A DNA stretch of 64,000 bases from contig JBBBDQ010001294.1 in assembly GCA_037127315.1 (NCBI GenBank), positions 2,267,001 through 2,331,000 on the forward strand. Reading direction: 5' to 3'. Origin of the DNA: Ascarosepion bandense. Taxonomy: Eukaryota; Mollusca; Cephalopoda; Sepiida; Sepiidae. The translations under genes and the position numbers were made by a program. Position 1 is the stretch's first letter, and the number at the start of each line of letters is the position of its first letter. Shown here piece by piece: positions 52,760-63,754 of the stretch. The notes under the pieces were generated by a model. It searched no databases. It was not told the origin of the DNA and saw only the letters and a program-made list of their open reading frames with translations.

Positions 52760-53521
52760 TGTAGTTAATAATATCATTATATACATATTATCATTCCCAT
52801 ATATTTCCACGTTTAAGAGGGGCTGCAAATTCCAAAAGTCACCCTTAAATATTGGGGTCGTCTTATATTAAAATTCTAAAAAGAAACCTTAGATTCCTAG
52901 TGATGTTTATCGTTAGCAGCCCAAAATACCAAATATAAGTGGCGAATACTAAAATCAAGAAGGTACAAAAATTCTGGGAAGTGTTCTAACCGAAAACGGA
53001 AAGTGCGACAAAGAGATCCGAAGGCGAATTGGCATGGACGCATTCCAGAAGCTGAGTAGAGTATTAAGAGACAGGAAAAAGAAACAATGAAGAGAGTACT
53101 GGACTGCTATGTGATGTCAGTTCTTCAATATGGCAGGGAATGCTGGACAATCTCATTGAAGATGAAGGAAAAACTTGAAGTAACTGAAATGTGGTTCTAC
53201 AGAAAGATGCTGTGGATATTATGGATCGAGCATGTGAGCAATGATGAGGTTTTGGAAAGGATGGAAACGAAAAGAAACTTAATACTGAGCATCAAGAAGA
53301 CAGCTGAAATTTCTGGGACATGCAATGAGGAAGGAAGGCTTTGATACTAAGAGGCCAGATAGAGGAAAGGAGAGACAGAGGAAAACAGCGTGTAACGTAC
53401 TTGACTGGCCTGAGCGGGTGGTTGGCAGAATGAGGGTTGCGTAGTGTAACAGGAGAAATCATGATAAGAGCCGCCAAGGATAGGGAGACATAGAAGGCTA
53501 TGATCGCCTACGTTCTGAATG

Positions 53522-53552
<31 letters not shown>

Positions 53553-53555
53553 GAA
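52760..53555 (+). mobile_element. DNA-transposon end fused to LINE-C (first copy)
   Basis: 52795-52900 ('tatatttccacgtttaagag', 'gtcgtcttatattaaaattc') resembles the subterminal part of a DNA transposon whose other end may be 55000-55105. LINE-C follows from about 52935, with a frame from 53087: 'VLDCYVMSVLQYGRECWTIS', 'MKEKLEVTEMWFYRKML'. It ends with a (GAA)n tail at 53521-53551. Confidence 0.65.
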
Positions 53556-53559
53556 TAAT

Positions 53560-53564
53560 ATCAT

Positions 53565-53627
<63 letters not shown>

Positions 53628-54440
53628 ACCAAATATTGCCACATATAAGACGAGCTGCAAATTCAAAAATCACCCTTAAATATAGGGGGTCGTCTTATAT
53701 TAACATTCTAAAAAGAAACCTTAAGTTAGCAAAATAAAGTTAAAAGAAAAGATTGAGCATAAAAAAAAACTTGAGCAGAAAACTGAATGTATGGTCATCA
53801 GCAAAAAGAGGAGACCAATATGGCAACTGCAAGTCAGAGAATCTAAAATAAAACAAGTAAAAAATTCAAATACCTGGGAAGTGTTTTGACAGAGGATGGA
53901 AAATGCGACACGGAGATCCAAAGATGCATTGGCATGGCCAAAGACACATTTCAGAAGTTAACCAAAGTAGTGAAAAACAGGAAAATCTCATTAGAAACAA
54001 AGAAAAGAGCGCTGGATTGCGATGTGATATCTGTCCTTATGGAAGTGAATGCTGTATGAAAGATGAAGGAGAGGGAGCAGAATGTGGTTTTACAAAAGGA
54101 TGCTGCGGATACTATGGACAGAGCACGTGTGCAGCGATGATGTGCTGGAAAGGATGCAAACGAGAAGAAAACTGATAAATATCAGGAAGAGACAAATGAG
54201 GGACACGTAATGAGGAAGGAAGGCCTGGAGAATTTGATATTCACAGGTCGGATAAATGGAAGAAGAGACAGGGAAAGCAGCGCGAGACGTACTTGTTTGG
54301 TCTGAACAAATGGTTGAAGGAGCGGGGTTTGGAAAAGATACCAAGAGAAAAATTATTGAGAGCGACAATAGACAGAGCCAAGTTGAAGTCCATGATCGCT
54401 TACATCCTGAAGGGACCCGGCACATGAAGAAGAAGAACCT
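53560..54440 (+). mobile_element. DNA-transposon end fused to LINE-C (second copy)
   Basis: After a TA array (53565-53625) the same transposon-end sequence recurs (53630-53715), followed by LINE-C from about 53745 ('cagaaaactgaatgtatggt', 'gcattggcatggccaaagac'), ending near 54430 ('acccggcacatgaagaagaa'). The LINE-C part extends further 5' than the first copy, so this is not a simple duplication of the whole block. Confidence 0.65.
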
Positions 54441-54784
54441 TGGCCTCGGTACGATAACCAATATCGTACGTGAAAATATTCACATTAATAAAAGTAATAA
54501 AACCATTTTTGTCTTATATATTACTGACATAACTTCATAATAAATTGACTATTCGAAGAATAATTTCATATGAATGAAATCAAATAGTATCTATGCAAGC
54601 TCAGCTAAGAAAATGCAAACATCAAATTATGACTGCGTTCACAGCAACTTTTATCTTTCGCTAAACTTTCAATAAAAGTGGAATGTGTTATTATCGTACA
54701 TTATTGTACTGTTATTAGTAGTATTTTGTGATTGTCGATTAAATAAATGGCTATTAGTACCCCAGTCTGATTGTAACTGTTTAC

Positions 54785-54826
<42 letters not shown>

Positions 54827-54999
54827 TTGCGAGAGATCACGTGATGAAACATAAATAAAACAATGGTTTACATTTTATTTTACATGTGTAGAAAAACATG
54901 ATATAGAATCAGATTTGTTATTTTGTTTATTTCAAATTTCCAAGGATACAGAGTGTAACAATATTTTCAATAACATAATCTTTATATAATCAATAAGCA
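54441..54999. other. Unassigned, with (AAT)n
   Basis: An AAT array of about 13 units at 54788-54826. Nothing else. Confidence 0.5.
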
Positions 55000-55110
55000 G
55001 TCGTCTTATACTACAGGTATAGGGGAAATTCATGAAAATTTGCTAAATTTTTACCTCGTCTTATCTAAAGGTCGGTTTATATGCGGAAATATACAGTATA
55101 TAAGTGAAGC
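55000..55110 (-). mobile_element. Possible right end of a DNA transposon
   Basis: 'gtcgtcttatactacagg', 'cctcgtcttatctaaaggtc' and 'tatgcggaaatatacagta' are complementary in style to the ends at 52795 and 53630 ('cacatataagacgagctgc'). Repeated GACGA/TCGTC subterminal motifs suggest one element of about 1.5 kb into which LINE-C inserted. Confidence 0.42.
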
Positions 55111-55114
55111 CGAC

Positions 55115-56190
55115 CAGATATGGCAACATTATTCAATGCAGGGGCGATTGGTAGATTTATAAATGTGCAAGATGAATTCTGACCAGAAAAAAAATCCTGG
55201 CTCGGCACAGCATCCCAACCTTCGATCGGCTGAGAGAATGAGGTCGAGGAGGCGCAGGGTATTGCTTTCGTTTCTCCCCAAGCAAGACCTTACTGCCATT
55301 ATTGCGCAGAAGGTTACAGTGAGAGGAGAGGGAAGAGAGAAAAAACGGTTCAGTGGGTGTTGAAGAAAGGGCAAGAGAGAGTTAAGAGTCAAGGAGATAG
55401 AAGATGGCAATTGATGTTGCCCTTAACATTTGGAGATTGTAGCTATCCAGGAAGCAAGCATAGAGAAGGAAGTTACACAGGCAGGAATTGCAAGGAAAGA
55501 GACTGTAGGATAAGAAGTTACATTTGCCTATTCCGTCGGTAAAAGGGTGGGACCTAGTTGTCAATCTAGTTGCACTAGTAAATTCATGGGAGCGAGGCAC
55601 CAGGAAATGAAGTTCCTCAGAGCAGAAGCCGTAAAAATACTAGTAGAAAAGACAGAGGAAAGCGACATCCTGTCGGTGAGAAAGTGACTGAAGGTAAGCT
55701 GCCTAATCAGGATCGATTACATTGCAGATGCTCCTTTGGATTTTAAATAACCCCGAAATGAATAGCAGGAGAATCCGATCAGATATGGTAACAGTATTCA
55801 ATGCACGGACAAATAGTAGATTTATAAATGTACAAGATTGATTCTGACGAGAAAAAAATCTACCAGGTATTTTACAGCGACCCAACCTTCAATCGGCTGA
55901 GAGAATGAGGCCGAAGAGGCTCAGTGTAGTGATTTCAGGGAGACTAGTGTGATCTATACTGATGAAAGGTAGTAAAACTTGTCTATTGTGGTTAAAAAAG
56001 AAGAGCTTCGTTTTAGAAGCATTAAAATATACGTGCCATTTCTTACTCCAGTCTATCACAGATTGAAGGTCCTTTCCAAGAGCAGAATAGAGGTTGACTT
56101 TGTCACCCCTGGCAGATTTCCTATTGAGGCGTGAGTAGATGGCGGTGTCATCTACATAGATGCCTATTTGGGAACTGATTTATATTATTC
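55115..56190 (-). pseudogene. Two adjoining LINE-B pieces; one keeps the YVDD box
   Basis: 55115-55260 is an internal piece ('ILHIYKSTNRPCIE' region). At 55262 a second copy starts with its 3' terminus ('ccccaagcaagaccttactg') and runs up to about 56190. Near 56165-56130 the minus strand reads 'IGIYVDDTAIYSRL', the catalytic motif C of the reverse transcriptase (YVDD). 'DLQSVIDWSKKWHVYFNASK' follows (56085-56010). This is the only LINE-B copy in the window with the catalytic pair visible. Frames are broken downstream. Confidence 0.82.
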
Positions 56191-56299
56191 ATTTTCACCT
56201 TTTTGTTTAAGATGATATGATGATGGTTGCATGTTTTAGGATTTTGACAGTTTTGAAGTATTATTTTAAAATGTCTTTATTATTTCAGGATGATCGTTG
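56191..56299. other. Short spacer
   Basis: Unassigned. Confidence 0.4.
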
Positions 56300-56546
56300 G
56301 AATATCGGCTCGGAATGAGAAATTAGAGAGACGAGTTCGAATTCTAGTTGAATTCATTGCATTCACTTTCGCACAAATACTCTTCATAGCTATACGTTGA
56401 ATAGCAGAACAGATTTCCTTCGTTGGCAACCAGTCTACCGCACAAAGTAATGGCAACCTAATGTGGAAAAATCTTCTTCCCAGTCTGTCATGTCTCTTTC
56501 GAGACGTGATCGCCCAAGCGTGTATAACCTATAGCACTTAACGAAC
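56300..56546 (+). mobile_element. SINE-1, internally shortened
   Basis: Head from 'atatcggctcggaatgagaa'; about 35 bp of the middle ('gggaaaggtattaatccgtc' region) is missing; the 3' module is complete. Confidence 0.86.
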
Positions 56547-56599
56547 TTTTATTAAGCCGCCTGGATTTTTCTTTAGTGGAATTTTTACAACGTCAATTT

Positions 56600-56748
56600 G
56601 GTTGCCAGTCCTGTTATTTAACCCATAACTGGAAAGAAGAGACGGATTAATAGCTTACCACAGGGTATTTGATGCAATGAATTCATCTTGAATTCGAATT
56701 CGACTCTCCGATTTCTCGTTCGGAGCCGATATCCACTACACCAAGACG
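56600..56748 (-). mobile_element. SINE-1, 3'-truncated, facing the previous copy
   Basis: Minus strand head and middle only. With the plus copy 54 bp away it forms an imperfect inverted pair whose transcripts could fold on themselves. Confidence 0.86.
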
Positions 56749-56779
56749 CACATATTTTCCAATACACCAATTCTACATC

Positions 56780-57510
56780 TTCTTTTATGTACTGTGCCAC
56801 TTTAGAACGTAAGCGATCATGGACCTCTACATCTTCCTGCCTCTTGTAACTCTTAGCAAATTTTGCCTTTTTGTTATTTCTCCCAAACACTGTTCTTCCA
56901 TCTAATTTACTCAAGCTCATCAAGTATGTTGCTCACTACTTTCTTTTGTCTCTCGCTCCTTCTATCCGCCGTGTGAGTATTAAATTTTCCAAGCCTAATT
57001 ACATGCCCCAGAAATTTCAGCTGCCTTTTTCTGATGATAATAATAAGCATCCTTTTTGTTTCCATTTTCCCTAAAATCTCGTTGTAGCTCACATATTCGA
57101 TCTATATTATCCTCAGTATCTTTCTGTAGAACAACATTTCTGTTACTTCAAGTCTTCATCTTTGAGGAGATTGTTCAGCTTTCAATGCCATATAAGAGGA
57201 CAGATATCAGTTAACAGTTCAATACTTTTTCTTTGTTAATAACGAAGTTTTTTTTTTCTTTTAATACCCTGCTTAGCTTAGAGAATGCATCTTCGGATTT
57301 CAATGTTGCATTTTGTGTCCTTTGTTTGAACTTTTCCCAAATATTTAAAATTTTTGTTCTTGTTTGATTTTAGTATCGCCGATTTGTAATTTGCATTTTG
57401 TGCTCATCCTTTTGCTGATAACTATACATTGTCTCCGCATAGATTATAGTTAAACCTTTCTTTTTGTTTTCCTTACTTACCTTCTGTGGGATATTTTGTA
57501 GTTGTCTTAC
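56780..57510 (-). pseudogene. LINE-C 3' fragment
   Basis: Minus strand from 'cactttagaacgtaagcgat' (3' end) to 'tttgctgataactatacatt'. The frame at 57092-56907 reads 'ILGKMETKRMLIIIIRKRQL' and 'KFLGHVIRLGK', matching LINE-C 'METKRTLILRIRKRQLKFLGH'. Confidence 0.72.
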
Positions 57511-58029
57511 TTACTTTAAAATTACTTGTAATAAGCTACTATTCTGGTTTTCCATAACTTTTATCGTTCATTGGTAACCAACTGTTTCGAAATTTGACTA
57601 GTGTAAAGTTAGAAAACTAGAACATGATCTCAAAACCCCCTTAAATTAAGTTTGCCAAAAGGCATAGTTTAAAAAGATACACTTTCTGATTTTTTAATCA
57701 ATGAGGAAAGTTGCGACCCTATAATATCAATTTTTTTATTAAATTCGGAGACGATCTATAGCGATTTAAAAAGTCTGTGTTGTCGGACAGACAAAATGAT
57801 TTTGGCATTCAAAAGGAAGACGTCGGCTAGTTCTGGGATCTGAATGAAAAAAAACTAAAACTACCCGTTACCCACGATGGCGACGCTGAAAAGAAAGAAG
57901 CTGACAAAAAAAGTAAGAGAAATAAAAGTGAAAGTAGAAAAAATCTCAAATCTTGTTAACGTTTGTCACAAAATTAGAGATGATTTTGAACTTTTATAAA
58001 AATAGGAGATTTATCTCATTTTTTAATCT
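57511..58029. other. No recognisable feature
   Basis: Unassigned. Confidence 0.4.
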
Positions 58030-58275
58030 CAGTTGGTAAAAGTGTGACTCGAAGCAACAGAAATGTGGTTCTACAGAAGGATACTGAGGATACCATGGAC
58101 CGAACATGTAAGCAACAACGTGGGTTTGGAGAAGACGCAAACGAAAAGTAAATTTATACTTGATATCAAAAAAAGACAGCTGAGGTTTCTGGCACATTTA
58201 ATGAAGAAATAGGGAAAAGTGGAAATCCGTGATCGTCAAAGTCCTGAAAGGACACTGCACATAAAGAAGAAGACT
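58030..58275 (+). pseudogene. LINE-C 3' fragment
   Basis: 'gaagcaacagaaatgtggtt' then 'accatggaccgaacatgtaa' and 'cctgaaaggacactgcacat' follow LINE-C order; ends in 'aaagaagaag'. Confidence 0.65.
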
Positions 58276-58735
58276 TTAAAAGCATAAAAATAGATTTTTA
58301 TAGTAAAATTACCAGCAATTATTGAAAAAGAATTATATACATATATTATCAGCAATACATTTGACTCTCGACAAAAAAGATTTCATTATCTTTAACTGTA
58401 AACAAAATAAAAGAACAAGGAAATGAGTCTTGTAGTATAATTAAAAAATAATTATTATGTAAACATTTTAAAAGAAAATATTTTATAATTATTTTTTTTA
58501 CTTTCATTTTACCAAAATTATTTTTCCTAAGAATTTTGTTTTTTACCAGAAAGTAATATTACTTTGGGGAAAAAAATGCCAACTAAATGACAGTGACAAA
58601 GAAAAATGAACATTCGTCTATTTAAGATTTAAAAAATCGAGTTAAAGAAAAAGAAAATACCTCGAATTATGGCGCAGATAAAATTTCATTTTTTGACAAA
58701 GCAGAAATATAAAAATAAAATGAGGTAACTTATAT
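58276..58735. other. No recognisable feature
   Basis: AT-rich unassigned. Confidence 0.4.
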
Positions 58736-58739
58736 TACT

Positions 58740-59015
58740 AAGTTGGCCAGAAAGTCCTGACTCACTTTGCAAGCGGAAAGAAAACAACACATCTTGATCA
58801 CTGTCTGGTGGAATTTCTAAGGAGTACTGCATTTGGAGCTTGTTCCAAGAGATCACACCATCAACGCTAAACTGTATTGACAAACTAAAGATGGAGTATC
58901 CTGCTTTGGTCTATCGAAGTCTGGTTTTGTTTCAGCAAGGCAATACGAGGCTACACACAAGCGATGCTAAAGAGTTGTTTGCTGATATAATGAAGCAACA
59001 TATAGCATTCCTCAA
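58740..59015 (+). pseudogene. mariner-like transposase, internally deleted
   Basis: 'agttggccagaaagtcctga' at 58740 looks like a terminal repeat and is followed quickly by 'VWWNF*GVLHLELVPRDHT' (mixed frame, 58805-58860), and 'PALVYRSLVLFQQGNTRLHT' (58890-58955). The last matches the mariner block 'LLQQDNARPHT' with the catalytic aspartate replaced by glycine. Most of the N-terminal half is missing. Confidence 0.6.
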
Positions 59016-59017
59016 GT

Positions 59018-60296
59018 TTAGCTCCAAAGACTACTGGCGGCTCTGCAAAAGTGTTTTAAACAACACCAAAACTTCGATCTCTCCTTTATTCAATAAATTT
59101 GAGGTTTTCGCTACCCAAGCGGACTAGGTTGAGTGTTTTGCTCCAAATTCTCCTCCAACACCACATTTGACTCATCTGGAGTACGCACACCCGACTTCCC
59201 ACATAGAGCTGACGCTTATCTGAGTGACGTGTACATAAACCCCTTCTTGGTCTCTAACATAATTTCTAAGCTTGACACCCCATAAGGCAAGCGAAGGTGA
59301 CGGAATTACAGAAATCGTGCCCCTGAACTACAACTATTACCTCGCTGCTTCTTACTTTCCTTGCTTGTTGGAAATCTTCCTCAGTAGTTCCTGTTTTTAA
59401 AATCTCTGGAGAGCCCCCTGACTCCTCCAATAATCGCCTAATCAGCCTCTTACCGATCTTAGGCAAAGTGTTCGAGACTATCACCAATGCCGAAGTGGTT
59501 CATCATCTCACATTACACAACCTATTCTCTGACAAATGGATTCTGCTTCGCCAGGTCTACCGCTGATATGCTAACAACAATAACAGAATACATATTCCAG
59601 GCTCTTGATAAGAACAGCGAAGTTCGAGCTGTTACGCTGGTTATCTCGAAAGTTTTTTACAGGGTTTGGCATGCTTGCCTTCTGCGCAAATTATAGGGCT
59701 ACTGTTCTTATAAAGAACTTCCAATCTGTGGTAGATTAGGAAAAGCAATGTCTCGTAAATTTTAATGCTTTCAGAACGAAGTTGGTTTCCTTTAACCTTC
59801 AGAGAGAAACTTTCCTACCGTCTATCATTATGGATCACGACAGTCTGCCAGAAAGCAATACACTTCGCCTCCTCGGGATCACTCACTCATCCGACATTAA
59901 GTGGAACCACTACATCAAATCAACAACTACATCTACTGCTAGAAGTTTGGGTCACTGTGTCTGGCCAGGAAGTTTTTCTCGTCAGAATCCATTTTGCAAA
60001 TACATAAATCTACCATTCGTCCGTGAATTGAATAATGCTGTCATATATGGTCAGGTACTATTCCTATCTTTGGGTTCTCGACAAACTCAAAAATAGGATC
60101 TCGATTTGGCAGCTCGACTTCATTCACTTTATCACCGTTCAGAATGTGGCTTCCCTCTGACTTTTTTTACAAATATTTTCACGGCTACTGCTCTGTCATC
60201 CATGGAATTCGTTTTTGCATACTTGCTTCCCTGATACCTACAATCTTCAAAAGTTTAAGTACAACGTCAATTGCCATCATTTATTTCCTTGACTGG

Positions 60297-60349
<53 letters not shown>

Positions 60350-60475
60350 CCCTTTTTTCGAGATGCCCTTTGCCGTTTTTTTCTTTTTTCTTTTCTCTCT
60401 CCTCTCACTGTAACCCCATGCACACTAGTGGCAGTATTACCTGCTTTGGGTGAAGCGATAATTAAAAAAAAAATT
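59018..60475 (+). pseudogene. LINE-B copy including the RT fingers and palm start
   Basis: It begins in frame with the mariner piece ('YWRLCKSVLNNTKTSISPLF', 59035-59094), then 'SDVYINPLLVSNIISKLDT' (near 59220-59278), 'NRLISLLPILGKVFETITNA' (near 59430-59490) and 'RSTADMLTTITEYIFQALDK' (59550-59610). The motif A region reads 'LVISKVFYRVWHA' where 'LDISKAFDRVWHA' is usual: the catalytic aspartate is valine here. The palm C motif is deleted, and the copy resumes at the 'LPSIIMDHDSLPESNTLRLL' region (59818-59875) and runs to the terminus (60412-60472). A (TC)n array lies at 60302-60346. Confidence 0.82.
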
Positions 60476-60479
60476 GAAA

Positions 60480-60672
60480 AACAACGCGTAACCTACCTAG
60501 CGCGCTTGAGTAGATAGATAGCAGAACAAGGTGCCGGAGAGATGACAAAAATTCAAAATTTATAAGGATCTAAAAAGAACAGGAAGCCATGGAGAGCCAT
60601 GATTTCCATAATCCTGAAGTAACACGACACAGAAGAAGAAGAAGAAGAAGAAGAAGAAGAAGAAGAAGAAGC
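60480..60672 (+). mobile_element. LINE-C 3' end with (GAA)n tail
   Basis: 'agcgcgcttgagtagataga', 'gaacaggaagccatggagag' and 'cctgaagtaacacgacacag' precede twelve GAA units (60636-60671). It directly follows the LINE-B poly(A). Confidence 0.72.
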
Positions 60673-61159
60673 CAATGATCGCAACAATATGCGCTTGAGA
60701 AAGAGAAAACAGCGATGATGCAAGGGAGATTACTCTTCTAGATCAGCAGCGCGTAGTCGAGACAAATCTTTTTAAAATGGCTGTAGTATAAGTGATGAAT
60801 TCATTTGATTACATTAAATAATAACCAACCTAATCTCTACTGAATTGATTTGAAAAGGTTTGAAAAAAAGAAAATCAATGGAAAAAAAAACAACAACAAA
60901 AAACAACCATTACATTTACAATTTAATTAAACGAATACAACACTAAATTAACTTGGAACAATTTAAATAAATTTTTGATATTTTATTAAAAATAACATTT
61001 AAATTTTGATTTAATAATTTTTTAATATTATTTAAAATTCCTTTACATCAACGTCCCATCTGAAAAATGCCCAAATCTAAAAAAAGCATCTAACACAATC
61101 GATAAAACTCTTCCTACCAACTGCTAACATAATAAAAGCCTGCCGTCTCATCAACAAGC
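60673..61159. other. No recognisable feature
   Basis: Unassigned, A-rich after 60840. Confidence 0.4.
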
Positions 61160-61790
61160 AATTTTTTTTTTTTTTTTTTAATCATATCACCCCAAGCAAG
61201 GCGATAACGCCACTGATGCGCAGGGGGCTACGTAAGGGTAAAAAAAATGGAAAAGAGAAAGCCGGAAACCGCATCCTAAACAGGAAACAAGGGATGAGCC
61301 TCTTCACCTGTTCAATAGATGTGGGTGGAGTGTGAACCGGGCGATAGTTTAGTCTATCTACTCCAATTGGAAAAAATTAAAAAAAATAAAAGTGAAAAGA
61401 CTTGAAAAGGGAAAACCGGAAACCGCATCCTAAACAGGAAACAAGGGATGAGCCTCTTCACCTGTTCAATAGATGTGGGTGGAGTGTGAACCGGGCGATA
61501 GTGTAGTCTATCTACTCCAATTGAAAAATAAATAAATAAATAAAAGAGTGAAAAGATTGGAAAAGAGAAAACCGGAAACCGCATCCTAAACAGGAAACAA
61601 GGACGAGCCTCTTCACCTGTTCAATAGATGTGGGTGGAGTGTGAACCGGGCGATAGTTTAGTCTATCTACTCCAATTGGAAAAAATAAAAAAAATAAAAG
61701 TGAGAAGACTTGAAAAGGGAAAACCGGAAACCGCATCCTAAACAGGAAACAAGGGATGAGCCTCTTCACCTGTTCAATAGATGTAAATTC
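61160..61790 (-). mobile_element. LINE-A tail with four tandem units
   Basis: T run (61163-61179), terminus, then four units with 'ttcaatagatgtgggtggag' or start of it at 61311, 61465, 61620 and 61773. Units are 153-155 bp and nearly identical apart from the A/T-rich linker. The last is cut inside, where PLE sequence resumes, so the LINE-A fragment is inserted in a PLE. Confidence 0.9.
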
Positions 61791-62095
61791 CATTTCACAT
61801 TCAATAATGATTTTTTAAAAATTGGATTACCAATGGGATAGCCTTTCAGTGGCGTGAAAGCGTGTATCTTCTTAGAATTTCTAAAATCTGCTCCCTTCCA
61901 AAATATTTTGTCCACACAACCAACATACTTGCGATATATTGATGATGCTCTATTAATATATCCTCATGATACTGATTTACCTAAACTAATAGATAAATTA
62001 ATAAAGTCAAACAGAATAGAATTTACTTATGAAATTGAATAATATAATATCTTACCTTTCGTAGATATCAAGCTACGCTAGGTACTTTACTCATT
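61791..62095 (+). pseudogene. Penelope-like reverse transcriptase fragment (PLE-4)
   Basis: 'KIGLPMG' (near 61818-61838, then a stop), 'GVKACIFLEFLKSAPFQNIL' (61851-61910), 'YLRYIDDALLIYP' (61929-61968, the catalytic YIDD box), 'LPKLIDKLIKSNRIEFTYEI' (61978-62037) and 'LPFVDI' (62054-62071). These are PLE RT motifs B to E in order. Unlike PLE-1 the aspartate pair is intact. The fragment starts at the LINE-A junction and ends without an endonuclease part. Confidence 0.85.
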
Positions 62096-62792
62096 TTCGA
62101 TATCTAACTTTTATACTTATTTTTTTAAAAATAAAGTTTTCTTGAAGTTTTAATTTAGCTTAACTGAAATGATTGAATTTACTATTTCCAGTAAGCAAAA
62201 TACTTTGGTGGAGTCCAAACAGAAATTATATTTATTGGAATCTAAAATTTTGAGATTATAATTTTTTTCAATATTTCGGCCATTTTAGAGCGATCAACAT
62301 ATTTGCAAGCAAATGTTAATTTTCTGTTTTAAAAATCTTGTAAAAATAAAATATATATCTGTGACACGTTATTTTTTTTTTAGAAAATTAGCAAATTTAA
62401 AGTTAAATTGATCTGATTTTAAACAAATATCACTTGTTTATAGCATGAAATTTAGAATAAAAGTACTTCTTAGACACAATGGTCTGACTCGTTCAAATTT
62501 CATGTTGGCGATGACAGCCCTGTCATCCTTCATTTTGCACTTCCGGTCAAGTATGTTTAATTAGAATTGACAAATTTATGAAACCTGCGTGAACGTTTTG
62601 TGAGAGAACAACCCTTGAAATACGTGACCTTTTAATGATATGGCATTTATGGACTACGAAATAATTTAAAAAAAAAAATTAAAAGGCAGATGTCTGCCCA
62701 TAAAAAAAAATGTTTTAATCATTTTTATTTTCACCACCACATTTCAATATGCCATAGATACTTTTAAATTTGTAACATTTTTAGTGATTTTA
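62096..62792. other. No recognisable feature
   Basis: AT-rich unassigned sequence; 62470-62550 is less AT-rich but unmatched. Confidence 0.45.
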
Positions 62793-62865
62793 TGTGCGTA
62801 GTAATGCAATGGATATGGGCTCCGAATGGAAAATTTGAGAACCGAGTTCGAACTATTTCTGTTTT
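62793..62865 (+). mobile_element. SINE head only
   Basis: 'gcgtagtaatgcaatggata' and 'agaaccgagttcgaacta' are the A and B box regions; the element stops right after the tRNA-like part. Confidence 0.6.
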
Positions 62866-63252
62866 AGCTTTTTTTAATTAATTTATTTTTTCTACTTTTA
62901 CAGAATAAAGTATAGTATAAAAATACTTTTTTATAAAAAATGTCATTTTTATAAAAAATATAATTTTTATAAAAAATAAAATTCATAATTCCAAGTTTCA
63001 TAAAAACATATAAAATAAAATATCTTGAAGTATTGATTATATCAGATTAAACATAATTTATATTTAAGTATAGGGAATATCAATTTCTGGATTGTAGTAA
63101 TTTTATTCCTTGATACTTGTTTAAATTTAACGCACGCTTTCGATTGAATTGTTTTCTTTTTTAACGGCTTTTTAAATATTTGTAGGTTATTTAAAACCAG
63201 AAAATAAGTTTAGATCGTGTAATCATTTACTAATACAAGTCATATTAATTAT
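62866..63252. other. Unassigned, short repeats
   Basis: 'tttttataaaaaat' occurs several times between 62925 and 62985. Confidence 0.5.
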
Positions 63253-63395
63253 ACCACAGCTGGATTGGCGATCCATACCTTTTCCATGGGTATTTGCGCC
63301 TAAGTGAATATATAACGATCGTGACTGGAATTAGAACTCGGGCCTCCGATTTCCAATTCTGAATCGTTATCCATTACATCTACGAAACTACATTG
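63253..63395 (-). mobile_element. SINE, second tRNA type
   Basis: Minus strand: 'gatgtaatggataacgattc' (A-box region), 'gcccgagttctaattccag' (B box), 'cacttaggcgcaaatacc'. The head is the same type as the tRNA-like part of the 5S composite SINE. Confidence 0.65.
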
Positions 63396-63754
63396 TTGAT
63401 CTATAATCTTGAAGACACCTCATGGGCTACGCGTTATTTTTGTTATGTTTCAGCCAAAAGTAAGCATTATTTTTACAAAATCGAGTTATTCATTAAATTT
63501 TCTGATTTAGTTTAAAAGAAATATCTGGAAAAAATATTATATTTTTAAAATTTGTTGATACGTCGACAAATGACCATGGCAATATTTTTAAAATGCCCAG
63601 AATTTTATTTACATACATAAATTTTCTCTTCTTTTTTCTTTTTTCTTTCTTTTTTTAACCTGTGTATTAACTAAATAACTATTCCCAACTTTAACGTATA
63701 TAATATCTCTGGATTCATTTTATTATCAGTTCCCAAGTAGGCGTCGATGCAATA
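63396..63754. other. No recognisable feature
   Basis: Unassigned. Confidence 0.4.
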
